64,000 bases of DNA from Brevibacillus borstelensis (GTDB taxonomy: Bacteria > Bacillota > Bacilli > Brevibacillales > Brevibacillaceae): the NCBI RefSeq assembly GCF_003710865.1, contig NZ_RHHO01000033.1:186001-250000 (forward strand), given 5' to 3'. Positions 62,522-64,000 of the stretch are shown here, in pieces. The position numbers were made by a program, and so were the translations under genes. The stretch's first letter is position 1. The number at the start of each line of letters is the position of its first letter. The notes beneath the pieces were generated by a model. It was not told the origin of the DNA and ran no database searches. It was given only the letters and a program-made list of their open reading frames with translations.

Positions 62522-63529
62522 ATGAATTACAGCACATTGGTGGAAGAATACCGCGGTGGAGTGCTGGAGAATATCCACTTTGGCGTCATCTGCGGCGTAG
62601 ACGAATCAGGAAAAGTCATCTTGTCCGCGGGCAGCGAAGAGCATATGACGTTTCTCCGCTCGGCGGCAAAGCCGTTCCAGGCCATCCCGGTCGCCAAACA
62701 GAAAATCGACGAAAAATTCGGGCTGACCAGCCGTGAAGCCGCCCTTTTTGCCGCTTCCCATCGCGGCGAGACGTATCATATGGAAGGATTGGAGTCGATC
62801 CTGAAAAAAACCGGCATTTCGGAAGAAGAATTGCTGACCTGCCCGACCTATCCGCTCAACGAAGAACCGAAGTTCGCCTGCCTGCGCGAAGGCGTGCCGA
62901 AGCGCCGTCTTTTCCACAACTGCTCCGGCAAACACCTGGGCTTTCTCGCCCTTTCCAAAGAGATGGGCTATCCGACAGACAGCTATTACGATGTCAGCCA
63001 TCCTGCCCAACAAAGCGCTTTGGAAGCGTTTGCTTATCTGGCTGAGTATCCAAAGGACAAGATTGGCCTCGGCGTTGACGGGTGCGGCTTCCCTGTTTTT
63101 GCCGTGCCGCTCGTGAACATCGCCAAAGCGTATTTGAAGCTCGCTTGTCCCGATCTGATCGCGGACGCAGAAACGAGAGAGGCAGTCGTGAAAATTACCG
63201 GATGGATGTCAGCCAATCCCGACATCATCGCGAGCCACAATTTCGTTTGCACAGCGCTGCTGACCGATCCCAACATCATTGCCAAAGGGGGCGCGATGGG
63301 GGTATACGGCTTTGGCCTGAAAAAAGAACGCATCAGCTTTGCCCTGAAGGTTCTGGATGGCTCTGAACTGGTGTGGCCGCTGGTAATCGCCTCGATTTTG
63401 GAGCAGATCAACTACGAGAACAAGGACACCATTGAACGCCTGCGTGCGCTGGTGCCAAGCGAGATTAAAAATGACAACCATTTGGTCGTTGGCGAAAAGC
63501 GCACGGTGTTTCAGTTGGAAAAACGATAA
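62522..63529 (+). CDS. L-asparaginase II family protein
   Basis: Protein of 335 aa of the asparaginase II family typified by Rhizobium enzymes, distinct from E. coli AnsA/AnsB. Family motifs: SAAKPFQAIP, ASHRGETYHME, HNCSGKHLGFL, GVDGCGFPVFAVPL and KGGAMGVYGFGL, in the usual order and length. It hydrolyses Asn to Asp and ammonia; no signal peptide, so cytoplasmic. The ribosome binding site is weak (GGTGAT). Note that the NRPS cluster upstream makes and uses Asn. Confidence 0.9.
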   Translation: MNYSTLVEEYRGGVLENIHFGVICGVDESGKVILSAGSEEHMTFLRSAAKPFQAIPVAKQKIDEKFGLTSREAALFAASHRGETYHMEGLESILKKTGISEEELLTCPTYPLNEEPKFACLREGVPKRRLFHNCSGKHLGFLALSKEMGYPTDSYYDVSHPAQQSALEAFAYLAEYPKDKIGLGVDGCGFPVFAVPLVNIAKAYLKLACPDLIADAETREAVVKITGWMSANPDIIASHNFVCTALLTDPNIIAKGGAMGVYGFGLKKERISFALKVLDGSELVWPLVIASILEQINYENKDTIERLRALVPSEIKNDNHLVVGEKRTVFQLEKR

Positions 63530-63632
63530 GACGATGAGGGCAGCATGATACGTGAACCTGTTGCCTGAATAACGCCGCAAGCTGTCTGCATGCCGCTTGC
63601 ATGACCAGGCAAGAAGAAAGGGATGGAAGAGG

Positions 63633-64000
63633 ATGGACATTTCGGTTGGACAGCAGCGGGAGATGGAAGTCACGATCCGCCTGCTTTTCCAAGACTCGCC
63701 AACAGAGCACCTGCCGTATGCGCTGCGCCCGCACATGAAAGCGAAGGGAGCTGTCACCTGGTTTTTTGGCCGCGGAGAAGAAGGGCATGAGCTCATTATC
63801 GGACTAGGGGAGCGGGCGCGTTTTGACCTGGAGGCATTGCGCGATGCGGCGGGCAATGCGGGTCGGGCCGCGGAGAAGGAAAGGGTTACAGAAGCATGTG
63901 TGACGTTTGATTCGCTGGAGCCGCTGTTTGCTGCCGGACTGGACCGTCATAGCGCAGTCACAGCCTGGACAGAGGGCTGGCTTCTCGGTACATATGTGTT
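63633..64000 (+). CDS. Leucyl aminopeptidase, M17 family, N-terminal part (cut by window end)
   Basis: An open frame runs from the ATG at 63633, behind GGAAGAGG, to the last base without a stop (122 codons). It reads MDISVGQQREMEV..., then LIIGLGERARFDLEALRDAA and VTAWTEGWLLGTYV. These match the N-terminal domain of M17 aminopeptidases up to the point before the catalytic domain; the zinc site is beyond the window. About 100 bases separate it from the asparaginase stop. Confidence 0.75.
   Translation, partial: MDISVGQQREMEVTIRLLFQDSPTEHLPYALRPHMKAKGAVTWFFGRGEEGHELIIGLGERARFDLEALRDAAGNAGRAAEKERVTEACVTFDSLEPLFAAGLDRHSAVTAWTEGWLLGTYV

Overview
The window looks like chromosome of a Gram-positive, spore-forming Firmicute, most likely Brevibacillus or a close Paenibacillaceae relative. 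The evidence is purine-rich AAGGAGG-type ribosome binding sites, sigma-A promoters, a ydaO-type (c-di-AMP) leader, a cre-like site, lipoprotein signal peptides and Bacillus-style NRPS modules. The genus is an inference; no rRNA or tRNA gene is visible. Plus-strand genes dominate, with two minus-strand blocks in the first 11.5 kb.

Layout. 1-2.7 kb: end of a carbohydrate ABC importer operon with a two-domain GNAT acetyltransferase. 2.8-7.3 kb (minus): response regulator, sensor kinase and a BcrA-type ABC exporter with two permeases, a probable cell-envelope or antibiotic-response module. 7.8-20.1 kb: a peptide-scavenging island with two divergent operons. It carries four M20-family metallopeptidases, a winged-helix regulator and a complete dipeptide ABC importer (dppABCDF order). 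20.2-23.4 kb: an osmoprotectant ABC importer behind a c-di-AMP riboswitch. 23.5-24.2 kb: a mostly non-coding stretch with one probable pseudogene fragment.

24.4-52.9 kb is a nonribosomal peptide cluster: asparagine synthetase, MFS exporter, penicillin-acylase-like hydrolase, two giant NRPSs (2866 and 3509 aa), a 40-aa ORF, a threonine-kinase-like GHMP kinase, a cysteine-synthase-like PLP enzyme, an internally deleted ATP-grasp protein and a type II thioesterase. The NRPSs read FAAL-ACP-C-A-T-C*-A-T / C-A-T-C-A-T-C-A-T-TE. Specificity codes read by eye suggest fatty acyl-Thr-(diamino acid)-Pro-Val-Asn. The kinase and PLP enzyme fit 2,3-diaminobutyrate supply, the asparagine synthetase fits Asn supply, and the acylase could remove the fatty acyl cap as PvdQ does in pyoverdine maturation. 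I do not recognise the product as a known compound.

53.2-58.0 kb: an MFS carrier and an M20 peptidase behind a near-consensus sigma-54 promoter, followed by a sigma-54 activator. 58.1-64 kb: a 3-hydroxyisobutyrate-dehydrogenase-like enzyme, a secreted 965-aa WG-repeat-like protein, an L-asparaginase II and the start of an M17 leucyl aminopeptidase. Amino-acid and peptide turnover is the theme outside the NRPS cluster.
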